A stretch of 64,000 bases of DNA, taken from assembly GCA_015066525.1 (NCBI GenBank), contig SVOG01000042.1, positions 20,207-84,206 of the forward strand, in the 5' to 3' direction. A model generated the notes under the pieces. The model was not told where the DNA came from. It ran no database searches and saw nothing but the letters and a program-made list of their open reading frames with translations. This document shows, in pieces, positions 7,979-16,819 of the stretch (within the stretch, counting starts at the first letter, position 1; each line of letters opens with the position of its first letter). This DNA comes from Oscillospiraceae bacterium (GTDB lineage Bacteria > Bacillota > Clostridia > Oscillospirales > Acutalibacteraceae). The translations under genes were made by a program, and so were the position numbers.

Positions 7979-9153
7979 AAATCTTAATGGTCAACAAATT
8001 TCTCTACCCAAACGGCGGGTCGGAGACCTATATCTTCAATCTCGGCGAGCAGCTCATGTCACTCGGACACGAGGTGCAATACTTCGGGATGGAGCATGAG
8101 GGCAGATGCGTCGAGAACCACGCACAGCAGTACACGACCGATATGGATTTTCACGGTGGGAGCAAACTGAAAAAACTGACCTACCCTGTCAAGACGATTT
8201 ACTCCGCCGAGGCAAAGCGCAAGATGAAAATCGTGCTCGATGATTTTCAGCCTGACGTCATCCATATCAACAACTTTAACTATCAGCTCACGCCGAGCAT
8301 TCTCTACGCCGCGCAACACTACAAAACACGCGCCGGAAAACCGGTGAAAATCGTCTACACCGCGCACGACCACCAGCTAATTTGTCCGAATCATCTGATG
8401 TTTGATGCCGACGGCAATCCCTGCACGGCGTGTATCGGCGGTAAGTTTTCGCACTGCGCCAAAAAGAATTGTATCCACGCTTCCAAGGCGAAGAGCCTCA
8501 TCGGAACTGCCGAGGCAACACTCTACAAGATACTCGGCACTTACCGGTATCTGGATACCATCATCTGCTGCAGCGAGTCGCTGAAAGACAAAATGGACAC
8601 CAATCCCATCTTTGCCGGCAAAACCGTGGCACTGCATAATTTCATTGAAAAGCAACCGAAAAAAGAGGTCAAAAAAGAGAATTATGCCCTCTACTTCGGC
8701 AGGTACGGCAAGGAAAAGGGCGTTGCCTTAATTCCGCAAGTCAGCGATATTTCATTTATCTGCGCCGGTTCGGGCGAACTTGAGCCTCTGTTGGACAGCG
8801 CACCGAATGTGAAAAATGTCGGCTTCAAAACCGGTGAAGAGCTCGAAATGCTCATCCGAAAAGCCGCCTGTTCTGTCTGTCCGAGCACCTGCTTTGACAA
8901 CTGCCCGTTCTCCGTAATGGAAAGCATTATGTACGGCACGCCCGTCGTTGGCGCCGACATCGGCGGTATTCCCGAGCTGATTGAGAAGGGCAAAACGGGC
9001 GTCCTCTTTGAAAGCGGCAACAGCGCCGACTTTGAACGCGCGATAAAAGAAGCAATGCGACATTCCGAAGAAATGAGCAAGCACTGCTTTGCGGCAGAAT
9101 TCGACACCGCACAGACCTACTGTGATAAACTGATAGAAATCTATACTTCGTAA
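7975..9153 (+). CDS. Glycosyltransferase family 4 with Cys-rich insert
   Basis: 392-residue GT-B glycosyltransferase. The N-terminus MKILMVNKFLYPNGGSETYIFNLGEQL is the standard GT4 acceptor domain start. The donor domain includes ALYFGRYGKEKGV and a late STCFDNCPFSVMESIMYGTPVVG with the catalytic glutamate. Between the two, near residues 140-170, is an insert with five cysteines (CPNHLMFDADGNPCTACIGGKFSHCAKKNC) that looks like a metal-binding loop; such inserts occur in one GT4 subgroup. It overlaps the gene before it by 4 bp and is 13 bp from the radical SAM gene. Confidence 0.88.
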   Translation: MKILMVNKFLYPNGGSETYIFNLGEQLMSLGHEVQYFGMEHEGRCVENHAQQYTTDMDFHGGSKLKKLTYPVKTIYSAEAKRKMKIVLDDFQPDVIHINNFNYQLTPSILYAAQHYKTRAGKPVKIVYTAHDHQLICPNHLMFDADGNPCTACIGGKFSHCAKKNCIHASKAKSLIGTAEATLYKILGTYRYLDTIICCSESLKDKMDTNPIFAGKTVALHNFIEKQPKKEVKKENYALYFGRYGKEKGVALIPQVSDISFICAGSGELEPLLDSAPNVKNVGFKTGEELEMLIRKAACSVCPSTCFDNCPFSVMESIMYGTPVVGADIGGIPELIEKGKTGVLFESGNSADFERAIKEAMRHSEEMSKHCFAAEFDTAQTYCDKLIEIYTS

Positions 9154-9166
9154 GAGGTAAACACAA

Positions 9167-10300
9167 ATGACAAAAAAACTGAACGGCACTGTCATCGTCA
9201 CCTACCGCTGCAACGCGCGGTGCACGATGTGCAACCGCTACAAAGCCCCCTCGACTCCCGAGGAGGAAATCACGCTCGACACAATAAAGAAACTCCCCCC
9301 GATGTATTTCACCAACATCACGGGCGGCGAGCCCTTTATCCGCACGGACCTCAAGGACATCGTGCGCGAGTTATATAAGAAAAGCGACCGCATTGTTATC
9401 TCGACAAACGGGTTCTTCACCGACCGTATTATTGACCTCTGCGAGGAATTCCCCGAGGTCGGTATCCGCATTTCCATTGAAGGACTCGAGGACACGAATA
9501 ACGCCATCCGCGGTCTCGACGACGGATTCAACAAGGGTTATACCACGCTGAAGAAACTTGTGGAAATGCATCACCCCGATGTCGGTTTCGGTATGACGGT
9601 ACAGGACGCAAACGCAAAGGACCTCGTACCGCTCTATAAACTCAGCGACGAGATGCATATGGAATTTGCGACAGCATCGCTGCACAATTCCTTCTACTTC
9701 GTCGAGGCGAAGAATATCATCCACGACCGACAGATGGTCGCGGAAAATTTCGAGGAGCTGATTAACGAACTCCTCAAATCAAACGAACCGAAAAAATGGT
9801 TCCGTGCTTACTTCAATCACGGACTGATTAACTATATCTACGGACAAAAGCGCCTCCTCCCCTGCGATATGGCATTCGACACCTTCTTCATCGACCCGTA
9901 CGGCGACGTAATGCCCTGCAACGGCACGAAGGAAAAGGAGGTTATGGGCAACCTCACTGAGCAGGACTGGGACACGCTCTGGAACAGTGAGCAAGCGGAA
10001 AAGGTGCGCGAAAAAGTGCGCCACTGCGACCGTCAGTGCTGGATGATAGGCTCTGTTTCCCCCGCGATGCACAAGTATATCCGGGTGCCCGCAGCGTGGG
10101 TCATCAAGCATAAATTCCTGCGCTTTTTTAAGGAGCAAAAGTACTCGATGTACGAAAATCAAATTTGCCGCGATTTGCGCGACGGCAAGGTCACGAAGGA
10201 AGAACTCGACCGGCTCTCGACCTGCGACTTTGACGCTGTGGCAAGCGACGGCTTGTCCGCAACCTCAAAATCCGCACTCGGCACAGAGGCATCAGAATGA
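9167..10300 (+). CDS. Radical SAM enzyme with C-terminal cluster-type cysteines, in the EPS operon
   Basis: 377-residue protein with a clear radical SAM start: TYRCNARCTMCNRY places C15, C19 and C22 in CxxxCxxC, followed by the SAM-binding ITGGEPFIR. The C-terminal part carries LLPCDMAFDTFFIDPYGDVMPCNG and HCDRQCWM, a pattern like the SPASM/twitch region that holds an extra iron-sulfur cluster. It shares 4 bp with the next glycosyltransferase, so it is part of the polysaccharide operon. The substrate is not recognised; a sugar or lipid-linked intermediate is an inference from position only. Peptide-modifying relatives are common, but no precursor peptide gene is evident here. Confidence 0.88.
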   Translation: MTKKLNGTVIVTYRCNARCTMCNRYKAPSTPEEEITLDTIKKLPPMYFTNITGGEPFIRTDLKDIVRELYKKSDRIVISTNGFFTDRIIDLCEEFPEVGIRISIEGLEDTNNAIRGLDDGFNKGYTTLKKLVEMHHPDVGFGMTVQDANAKDLVPLYKLSDEMHMEFATASLHNSFYFVEAKNIIHDRQMVAENFEELINELLKSNEPKKWFRAYFNHGLINYIYGQKRLLPCDMAFDTFFIDPYGDVMPCNGTKEKEVMGNLTEQDWDTLWNSEQAEKVREKVRHCDRQCWMIGSVSPAMHKYIRVPAAWVIKHKFLRFFKEQKYSMYENQICRDLRDGKVTKEELDRLSTCDFDAVASDGLSATSKSALGTEASE

Positions 10301-11373
10301 AAGTATTAATTGTAAACGCCATCCTTTATACCAGCGAAACACACTGCGTCAAGAAGGTATCGTCCATCGACGACTGCATGATTTACGACCTATGTCTCGC
10401 GTTTCAGAAAGCGGGGCACGAGGTAACGCTCTTTGCCGCCGAGGATTACCGCCCGACTGAGCAGACGGAGTTTCCGTTTGAAATCGTCTGGGCGAAAACA
10501 AAACTGACAAAGCTGTTCCCCGCCAACGTACTGCCTTATTGTCCGTACATTCGTAAACTACTCAAAGACAGGGACTTTGACTTAGTGATAACGAGCGAGG
10601 TATTCTCCCTCCTGTCGCTTATGGTGGTGCGGCACGCGCGCTGCAAGGTCATCGTATGGCAGGAACTCGCCAAGCATAATAACCTGCTGCACAAACTGCC
10701 GTCAAAGTTCTGGTACAATATCATCGCAAGGCTGTTTTTCCGTGATGTTACCGTGGTGGGCCGCAGCAACAACGCGAGGGAGTTCATTTCTCACTACTGC
10801 AACAATGTTGCCTCCACCTTCATCGACCACGGCGTCAATCCCGATAAATTCAGACCGCGCGCGGACAAGGAAAAATTCTTCATCATTCCGTCGCAGCTGA
10901 TTCAGCGCAAGCAGATTGACCTGTCAATCCAAGCGTTTTCGGAATTTGCCGCGGAGAACGGGGACTACTCCCTCTATATCTTCGGCGAGGGCGAGGAACG
11001 GGAGAATCTCGAGACATTTGCCGCTATCTGCGGGGTCTCGGACAGAGTAAAATTCTTCGGCAAGGTGCCGCACGACACCCTCACGGAGTATCTCGCCAAA
11101 GCATCGGCGATGCTGGTTTATACGCGCAAGGACAACAATATGATTTCCGTTGTCGAATCCATCGCCTGCGCTACCCCCGTAGTTACGACCAGCGTGCCCT
11201 ATAATGCAGCATACATTAAAAAGTATCAGCTCGGTATTGTCAGCGACAACTGGGGCAAGGACGAACTAAACGAAATTATCAATAGCAACAGCTTTTACAT
11301 CAATAACTGCATCAATTACAGAGAGGAACTCTCTGACGACAGACGTGTAAAACAGTTTTTGGAGTTAAGATAA
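10297..11373 (+). CDS. Glycosyltransferase family 4
   Basis: 358-residue GT-B enzyme with MKVLIVNAILYTSETHC at the start and a donor domain with FIIPSQLIQRKQIDLSIQAF, YIFGEGEERENLE, VKFFGKVPHD and SVVESIACATPVVTT. The last short part is divergent. It begins inside the stop of the radical SAM gene (ATGA) and ends right before the ATG of the next gene. It probably adds one sugar to the growing repeat unit. Linkage and donor are unknown. Confidence 0.87.
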   Translation: MKVLIVNAILYTSETHCVKKVSSIDDCMIYDLCLAFQKAGHEVTLFAAEDYRPTEQTEFPFEIVWAKTKLTKLFPANVLPYCPYIRKLLKDRDFDLVITSEVFSLLSLMVVRHARCKVIVWQELAKHNNLLHKLPSKFWYNIIARLFFRDVTVVGRSNNAREFISHYCNNVASTFIDHGVNPDKFRPRADKEKFFIIPSQLIQRKQIDLSIQAFSEFAAENGDYSLYIFGEGEERENLETFAAICGVSDRVKFFGKVPHDTLTEYLAKASAMLVYTRKDNNMISVVESIACATPVVTTSVPYNAAYIKKYQLGIVSDNWGKDELNEIINSNSFYINNCINYREELSDDRRVKQFLELR

Positions 11374-12375
11374 ATGTATTCCATCGCATATGTAATTCCC
11401 TACTTTGGTAAATTTCCGAAATATATGAAACTGTGGCTGATGAGCACAGGCTGTAATCCCACGGTCGATTTCCTGATATTTACTGACGATAAAACAGAAT
11501 ATGACTACCCCGAAAATGTCAAGGTCACCTATATGAGCTTTGACGAGATGAAAAGCAAGGCGCAGTCTGTATTCGACTTTGACATCTGTCTTGAAAAGCC
11601 GTATAAAATCTGTGACTTCAGGCCGGCGTACGGTCAAATATTCAAAAGTGAGCTGGAGGGCTACGACTTCTGGGGACACTGCGATATTGACTTAATCTGG
11701 GGTAACATCCGCAAATTCTATACGGACGAAATATTGAATCAGTACGAGCGTATCGGCTTTAACGGTCACTCGACACTTTACAGAAACACACCCGAGGTAA
11801 ATGCAAGATACCGCCATATTTCGGAAAAATTCGAGAATTATATCGAAGTGTTCTCCACCGACAGGGGCTACGCCTTTGACGAGCCGTATATGCAGTCGAT
11901 TTACGAAGAACGCGGCATACCCGTCTATATGGGGATTGACTTTGCCAACCTCGCAAAATACGACTATTCGTTCAATCTCTCGTGGCAGACTGAAGAAGAG
12001 AAATACAAAAACGAGCACCAGATATTTACCTGGCAGAACGGCACTCTCCTCAGACGCTATGTCCACAAGGGCAAGCTTTTCAGCGAGGAAATGATGTATC
12101 TGCACTACTGGTGCAGACCGACAACACTGAAAATGAAGCATTACGACAAAAGCCGTATGCTCACCATATACCCCGATGTCACCACGGACAAGCCGTACGA
12201 CATCACTGCGGATTTCGTGCTGAAAAAGAGCAGGCAGAATAAGATCGTCTACTATGCAAAAAGCATCTGGAAAAACCGCAAAAAAATCACCCTTGAACGC
12301 ATTATTTTTAACATCAAGGGTATGACAAAATACAAAACCACCGATTACAATACCTACAAGCCCAAACAACCATAA
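11374..12375 (+). CDS. DUF6625-like protein, probable glycosyltransferase
   Basis: 333-residue protein with the pattern I associate with DUF6625: SIAYVIPYFGKFPKYMKLWLMSTGCNPTVDFLIFTDD at the start and FWGHCDIDLIWGNIRKFY around residue 110, which includes a DxD-like metal site (CDID). Later parts are DEPYMQSIYEERGIPVYMG and MMYLHYWCRP. No signal peptide or membrane helix is seen. The position between glycosyltransferases and the polymerase supports a sugar-transfer role, but the reaction has not been read from the sequence. The gene follows directly after the previous stop, with GGAG upstream. Confidence 0.72.
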   Translation: MYSIAYVIPYFGKFPKYMKLWLMSTGCNPTVDFLIFTDDKTEYDYPENVKVTYMSFDEMKSKAQSVFDFDICLEKPYKICDFRPAYGQIFKSELEGYDFWGHCDIDLIWGNIRKFYTDEILNQYERIGFNGHSTLYRNTPEVNARYRHISEKFENYIEVFSTDRGYAFDEPYMQSIYEERGIPVYMGIDFANLAKYDYSFNLSWQTEEEKYKNEHQIFTWQNGTLLRRYVHKGKLFSEEMMYLHYWCRPTTLKMKHYDKSRMLTIYPDVTTDKPYDITADFVLKKSRQNKIVYYAKSIWKNRKKITLERIIFNIKGMTKYKTTDYNTYKPKQP

Positions 12376-12396
12376 TACAAGGAAAGGAGCATGGAA

Positions 12397-13791
12397 ATGA
12401 AATTCAAGTTTCATCATATCTTGGCGTTTATCACCACTGTGCTGTTTCTGATTGCTCCTTTATTCAAAAGCACCGTCAGATATGCCCTGCTCGGTGCCAC
12501 GCTTGCCATGTGCTTACTCTGCATTGTCTTGATAAAAAAGGCTTACATAGGCGTTATATTCTTTTTAATGGCAATGCAAAATGCGCTTCAGATGACAGTG
12601 CCGAAATCCATGCTTACCGTCGTGACGTATTATGATGAGGTTTTTCAGATTGTCATTGTGCTGTATCTTTTATATGTCATGCTGCAAAAGCGCATTACCA
12701 TCAGTTATACGGAACGAATCCTGATGATGTTCTACGGTTTGTATCTGCTGATGTGCTTTTTATCCTCCGTATTCAACAACTATGCGACCATCACGGTTAT
12801 CGTGCTTGACGCCTTTGTGTGCATCAAATTCTTCCTCTTCTACCGCGGCGGATTTGAACTATCGCGGCAAGGTGTTGCGGATACCAAAACCTTCTACGAG
12901 CACACCAATGCTGTGTGTAAAATCATAACGGTGGGACTCTTTTTATATGCGCTGCACGAATTATTTTTGACACCGTTTTTCCCAAAATACGATTTCAGAT
13001 ATTTCACCGAATCGCTGCAGCTCTTCTTCTTCCACCCGACATACCTTGCGGCGTTCAGTATTCTGATGATATCCGTGCTGATACTGAATCTGAAATACGA
13101 CAAAAGTAATATGGTTTTCATCGTGATGATGTCGTTTGTGACGCTGACCACCCTGCGCACAAAGGCGATTGCCGCCATACTCATCATCTTTCTGATTTAT
13201 TTCGCGTTTGTCAAATACAACCTTCCCTTCAAGGGTCTAATCATTATAGGAGCGATAGGTGCGGCGCTGTACCTGGGTCTTGACCAGATTGAACTGTATT
13301 TTACCGAAAGCGCGGGACGGTATGCGCCCATCCGTCTCAAAATGATGCGCGACGGTATCGGAATTGCCAACGACCACTTCCCGCTCGGTGCGGGCTTCGG
13401 CACCTATGGCACTACGGTAGCATATGACTACGGCTCATCGTTCTACTACAATCTCGGCTATATGGGCGGTCACTATAAGGACCAGCCCGTGGGCGATGTG
13501 TTCTGGCCGGGCATCTTTGCCGAAGCAGGCTGGATCGGCACCGTATTCTTTGCGCTCACCGTCATTATTATGATTATCATAGGCGTACAGAAAATCAAAG
13601 TGGATAAATATGCAGGCTGGTGTATGCTGTCCATTATGACGTATGCACTTTCCTCCTCCACATCGGAGACCGGTTTCTTCCACCCGGCTGTCGCCATTAT
13701 GTTTATTGTGTACGGCATCGCCGCCGGCTCTACGGCTAACGAAAACGAGAATCCCAAGCAGACAGGATTGAAATTCAAAATAAAAATCTGA
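12397..13791 (+). CDS. O-antigen/EPS polymerase (Wzy-like)
   Basis: About 464-residue polytopic membrane protein with 10-12 predicted helices and a larger outside loop (residues about 290-370: ESAGRYAPIRLKMMRDGIGIANDHFPLGAGFGTYGTT), the hallmark region of Wzy-like PF04932 proteins. The start was moved to the second ATG because AAAGGAG stands 7 bp before it and only 1 bp before the first. It should join lipid-linked repeat units outside the membrane. It lies between the transferases and the flippase. Its AT content is somewhat higher than that of the flanking genes, as is usual for polymerase genes. Confidence 0.85.
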   Translation: MKFKFHHILAFITTVLFLIAPLFKSTVRYALLGATLAMCLLCIVLIKKAYIGVIFFLMAMQNALQMTVPKSMLTVVTYYDEVFQIVIVLYLLYVMLQKRITISYTERILMMFYGLYLLMCFLSSVFNNYATITVIVLDAFVCIKFFLFYRGGFELSRQGVADTKTFYEHTNAVCKIITVGLFLYALHELFLTPFFPKYDFRYFTESLQLFFFHPTYLAAFSILMISVLILNLKYDKSNMVFIVMMSFVTLTTLRTKAIAAILIIFLIYFAFVKYNLPFKGLIIIGAIGAALYLGLDQIELYFTESAGRYAPIRLKMMRDGIGIANDHFPLGAGFGTYGTTVAYDYGSSFYYNLGYMGGHYKDQPVGDVFWPGIFAEAGWIGTVFFALTVIIMIIIGVQKIKVDKYAGWCMLSIMTYALSSSTSETGFFHPAVAIMFIVYGIAAGSTANENENPKQTGLKFKIKI

Positions 13792-13802
13792 CGGAGTTTG
13801 AT

Positions 13803-15266
13803 ATGGCAGGCAACAAAAAGATAGCCAAAAATTATATATTTAATACGAGCTATCAGCTTCTTGCAATTATCGTGCCGCTCGTCACGACCCCGTATATTTC
13901 GCGCGTGCTTGGGGCTGAGGGAATCGGTATCAATAGCTATACCTATTCCATCGTCAGTTATTTTGTCATTTTTTCCATTCTCGGCACCGCCACCTACGGC
14001 AACCGCCAAATCGGGATTCTCCAGGATGACCCCGTGAGCAGGACACAAAAGTTCTGGGATATACTTACGCTCAGAATCCTCACTTCGGGCAGTGCGCTGA
14101 TACTGTATCTCTGCTATGCTTTACTGTTTGCTAAACACAAGAGCATTGCTCTGCTGCAGACCTTTTATCTGCTCGCCACACTCTGCGACACCGCGTGGTT
14201 CTTCCAGGGAATGGAGGACTTCCGCCGCATTGCGGTGCGTAATTACGCTATCAAATTGCTCAATGTGGCAGGAATATTTCTCTTGATTCATAATCCCGAC
14301 GATTTATGGAAATATGTACTGATGTTCACCGGGCTGAATTTCGTTGGTAATTTATCTATCATACCGTATCTCAGGAAGTATCTCGTCAGAGTCAAGGGAT
14401 ATAAACCGCAGCCCTTCAACGATATCATAGTGGTGCTGCAACTCTTTATTCCGGCAACGGCTCTGTGGCTCTATGAAATGTTTGACAAGACGATGATTGG
14501 CGTTATCACCCAGAGCGCCGCGCAAAATGGCTACTACGAGCAGAGTAACAAAATCATCAAGATGGCGCTCATTCTCGTCACCGCACTCAACACAGTGTTG
14601 CTGCCGAAAAGCTCCAAGGCGTTCGCCGAGGGAAAGCTCGGGGAAATGAAGGAATATCTGTATCAGTCCTACCGCTTCGTCTGGTTTCTCGGTGTGCCGC
14701 TGATGTGCGGCGTCATCGGCACGGAAAGCGTGCTCGTGCCTGTTTTCTTCGGCAAAGGCTACGAGCCTGTCATAACAGTACTGTGCATTATGTCACTGCT
14801 CTTTATTCCTATTTCGCTCAATTCCACCTCGTCGGCGCAATTCTTCATCTCAACCGGCAGACAGAATATCTATACCCGTTGTGTTCTCATCGGCGGCGGG
14901 GTGAATATCCTGCTGAATGCGCTGTTAATACCGCATTTTCAGGCAAACGGCGCGGGTATTGCTTCCGTTACGGGCGAAACCGTCATTATGGCCTGTATGC
15001 TATGGTATATGGGCAAAAACGGGCATATTAAAGTATCCGAGGTGTTCAGAATCAGCCCCAAGTATTTGATTGCAGGCGGCGTAATGCTTTTATGTCTGCT
15101 ATTTGCAGCGCGCTATCTTCCGCTTCGGGTATGGAGTCTGGCAGCGCTTATTATCGGCGGCGCAGCGATATATTTTGCTGTGCTGCTCGTAGAAAAGGAA
15201 TATTTTGTAGTGACCGGTATACATCACGCGGTATATTTCGCAAAAAAGCGAAGGGCGAAAAAATAA
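13803..15266 (+). CDS. Polysaccharide flippase (Wzx/MATE-type)
   Basis: 487-residue membrane protein with about 14 helices and the typical N-terminus AKNYIFNTSYQLLAIIVPLVTTPYISRVLGAEGIG of the polysaccharide biosynthesis flippase family (PF01943 with a C-terminal PF14667-like part). It should move the undecaprenyl-linked repeat unit across the membrane before polymerisation. CGGAG lies 7 bp before the ATG. Its TAA shares a base with the ATG of licD (TAATG). Confidence 0.92.
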   Translation: MAGNKKIAKNYIFNTSYQLLAIIVPLVTTPYISRVLGAEGIGINSYTYSIVSYFVIFSILGTATYGNRQIGILQDDPVSRTQKFWDILTLRILTSGSALILYLCYALLFAKHKSIALLQTFYLLATLCDTAWFFQGMEDFRRIAVRNYAIKLLNVAGIFLLIHNPDDLWKYVLMFTGLNFVGNLSIIPYLRKYLVRVKGYKPQPFNDIIVVLQLFIPATALWLYEMFDKTMIGVITQSAAQNGYYEQSNKIIKMALILVTALNTVLLPKSSKAFAEGKLGEMKEYLYQSYRFVWFLGVPLMCGVIGTESVLVPVFFGKGYEPVITVLCIMSLLFIPISLNSTSSAQFFISTGRQNIYTRCVLIGGGVNILLNALLIPHFQANGAGIASVTGETVIMACMLWYMGKNGHIKVSEVFRISPKYLIAGGVMLLCLLFAARYLPLRVWSLAALIIGGAAIYFAVLLVEKEYFVVTGIHHAVYFAKKRRAKK

Positions 15267-16075
15267 TGAATCATGAAATTTTGACAAATGAACAACTGAA
15301 AAAAGCGCTTCTTGACATCACACTCGACGTGGCAAAATACTGTGATGAAAACGGCTTGAAGTATATGATGGTCGGCGGTACGCTGCTCGGCGCCGTGCGT
15401 CACAAGGGTTTCATTCCTTGGGATGACGATGTGGACCTTGCGATGCCGCGCGAGGATTACAACCGACTGCACGAGCTTGTGAAGACAAAACCAATCGGCG
15501 AAAACTATCAACTTGTCAGCATCATGGCAAATAATTCTCCGTATCCCTTTGCAAAAGTGCTTGATAGGAACACCAAAATCATCAATTCAAGAACCTCTCT
15601 TCACACAGAACTGTGGGTTGACATTTTCCCGATTGACGGGCTGGACGACCTGAGCGAGGGCGCTCTGTCAAAAAAAATAAAGCGTCTCAAAAAAGACGCC
15701 TTTTTGCTGGAAAACGCGTGCTGTGAATACGGCAGCGGTAAAACCGTGCTGCGCAAAATAGTAAAAGTGCCAACCATTGCATACTCCCGTATCAAAGGAG
15801 CTTACTACTATGGCAGAAAAATAGACGAGGAGGCACAGTCCTGCCCGCTCGAAAGCTCAAAAACAGCCGCTTTGACCGTATGGGGCGGCGTTCATGCCGG
15901 AATACCCAAAGAAAAAATGCTCACAACCTGTGAACTGGAATTCGAAGGCGCTATGCTGAAGGCACCCGTCGGATATGAGGAGTATCTGACCAAAATGTAC
16001 GGCGACGATTATATGACCCCACCGCCCGAAAATCAGCGCATCAATCATAACATCAAAGCCATTAAAATTAATTAA
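15266..16075 (+). CDS. LicD-family phosphotransferase
   Basis: 269-residue cytoplasmic enzyme of the LicD family (nucleotidyltransferase fold), which transfers phosphocholine or a similar phospho-group to surface glycans. The signature MMVGGTLLGAVRHKGFIPWDDDVDLAMPREDY (about 32-63) is clear; the WDDDVD acidic cluster binds metal. The C-terminus has YLTKMYGDDYMTPPP as in other members. The start was taken at the TAATG overlap with the flippase; the long N-terminal extension in the track is out of place. No choline kinase or cytidylyltransferase gene is present in the window, so the transferred group is unknown. Confidence 0.92.
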   Translation: MNHEILTNEQLKKALLDITLDVAKYCDENGLKYMMVGGTLLGAVRHKGFIPWDDDVDLAMPREDYNRLHELVKTKPIGENYQLVSIMANNSPYPFAKVLDRNTKIINSRTSLHTELWVDIFPIDGLDDLSEGALSKKIKRLKKDAFLLENACCEYGSGKTVLRKIVKVPTIAYSRIKGAYYYGRKIDEEAQSCPLESSKTAALTVWGGVHAGIPKEKMLTTCELEFEGAMLKAPVGYEEYLTKMYGDDYMTPPPENQRINHNIKAIKIN

Positions 16076-16098
16076 ACGGACGGCGGCGCCGTCCGTTT
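16074..16098 (+). terminator. Terminator ending the exopolysaccharide operon
   Basis: Stem AAACGGACGGC / GCCGTCCGTTT with a 3-base loop, then TCTCTTTAT. It sits between convergent licD and tetR-type genes and may serve both. Confidence 0.8.
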
Positions 16099-16102
16099 CT
16101 CT

Positions 16103-16633
16103 TTATCTTCTTTTGATGACATTAACCATAATCTTCTCGATTTCATCACGGTTGAAATTCGGCATCATACGGATGATAACATCCGCACAGCCGCCCACTA
16201 AGAAGGTTACCTTCGCCACCTCGTGGTAATTATCGACCACATTAATATCGTTCGCCTTGCAAATCGACTGGATGAAGCTCTCCTTAAGCGATTTAATCGC
16301 AGAATCATAAATTACGCTATTCTTAAACCGCTCAAAATATTTCAGATTCTGCTCGACGACATCGAGGATGGAAGCGACCGTCTTTTCGGGAGCGACGGAC
16401 ATATCAATATAATTAATGCCCTTGCTCAAATCGAGAATTCTGCCCGCGAAGTAATCAAAGCATTGCTGAAAACAGTCGTCAATACTCCGATAGTGCAGAT
16501 AGAAGGTACTCTTATTAATCCCCGCTCTGGCACAGAGTTCGACCACTGTTATCTTGTCGAGTTCTTTTTCCGTCGACAGGTCAAACACCGCATTAAACAC
16601 GGCAAGCCTTGTCTTCACAATTCTTTTATCCAT
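16103..16633 (-). CDS. TetR/AcrR-family regulator
   Basis: 176-residue regulator with an N-terminal TetR helix-turn-helix (ITVVELCARAGINKSTFYLHYRSIDDCFQ, about 28-57) and a divergent ligand-binding part ending in VNVIKRR. It is transcribed away from the SDR gene at 16820, so it probably controls the divergent SDR-transporter pair and itself. The ligand is unknown. Confidence 0.88.
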   Translation of the reverse strand: MDKRIVKTRLAVFNAVFDLSTEKELDKITVVELCARAGINKSTFYLHYRSIDDCFQQCFDYFAGRILDLSKGINYIDMSVAPEKTVASILDVVEQNLKYFERFKNSVIYDSAIKSLKESFIQSICKANDINVVDNYHEVAKVTFLVGGCADVIIRMMPNFNRDEIEKIMVNVIKRR

Positions 16634-16753
16634 AATCTTTCACCCCATGGCGTATATCATACCATATAAAAATACATTTAGCAAATTTTTTATCAATTTT
16701 TATGCATTTTTTATTCACTTTTGTATACCTGACCAAATAATCGCAACAAATTA

Positions 16754-16782
16754 TTGTAATATATTTGCTTTTATTGTATAAT
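16754..16782 (+). promoter_or_regulatory. Promoter of the SDR-transporter operon
   Basis: TTGTAA, 17 bp, TATAAT, 37 bp before the SDR start. The 16634-16819 gap is AT-rich; no clear perfect palindrome for the TetR-type regulator was found in it. Confidence 0.65.
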
Positions 16783-16819
16783 TAAATAGAAAATATGCAT
16801 TTACCGGAGGTAACAGAAA

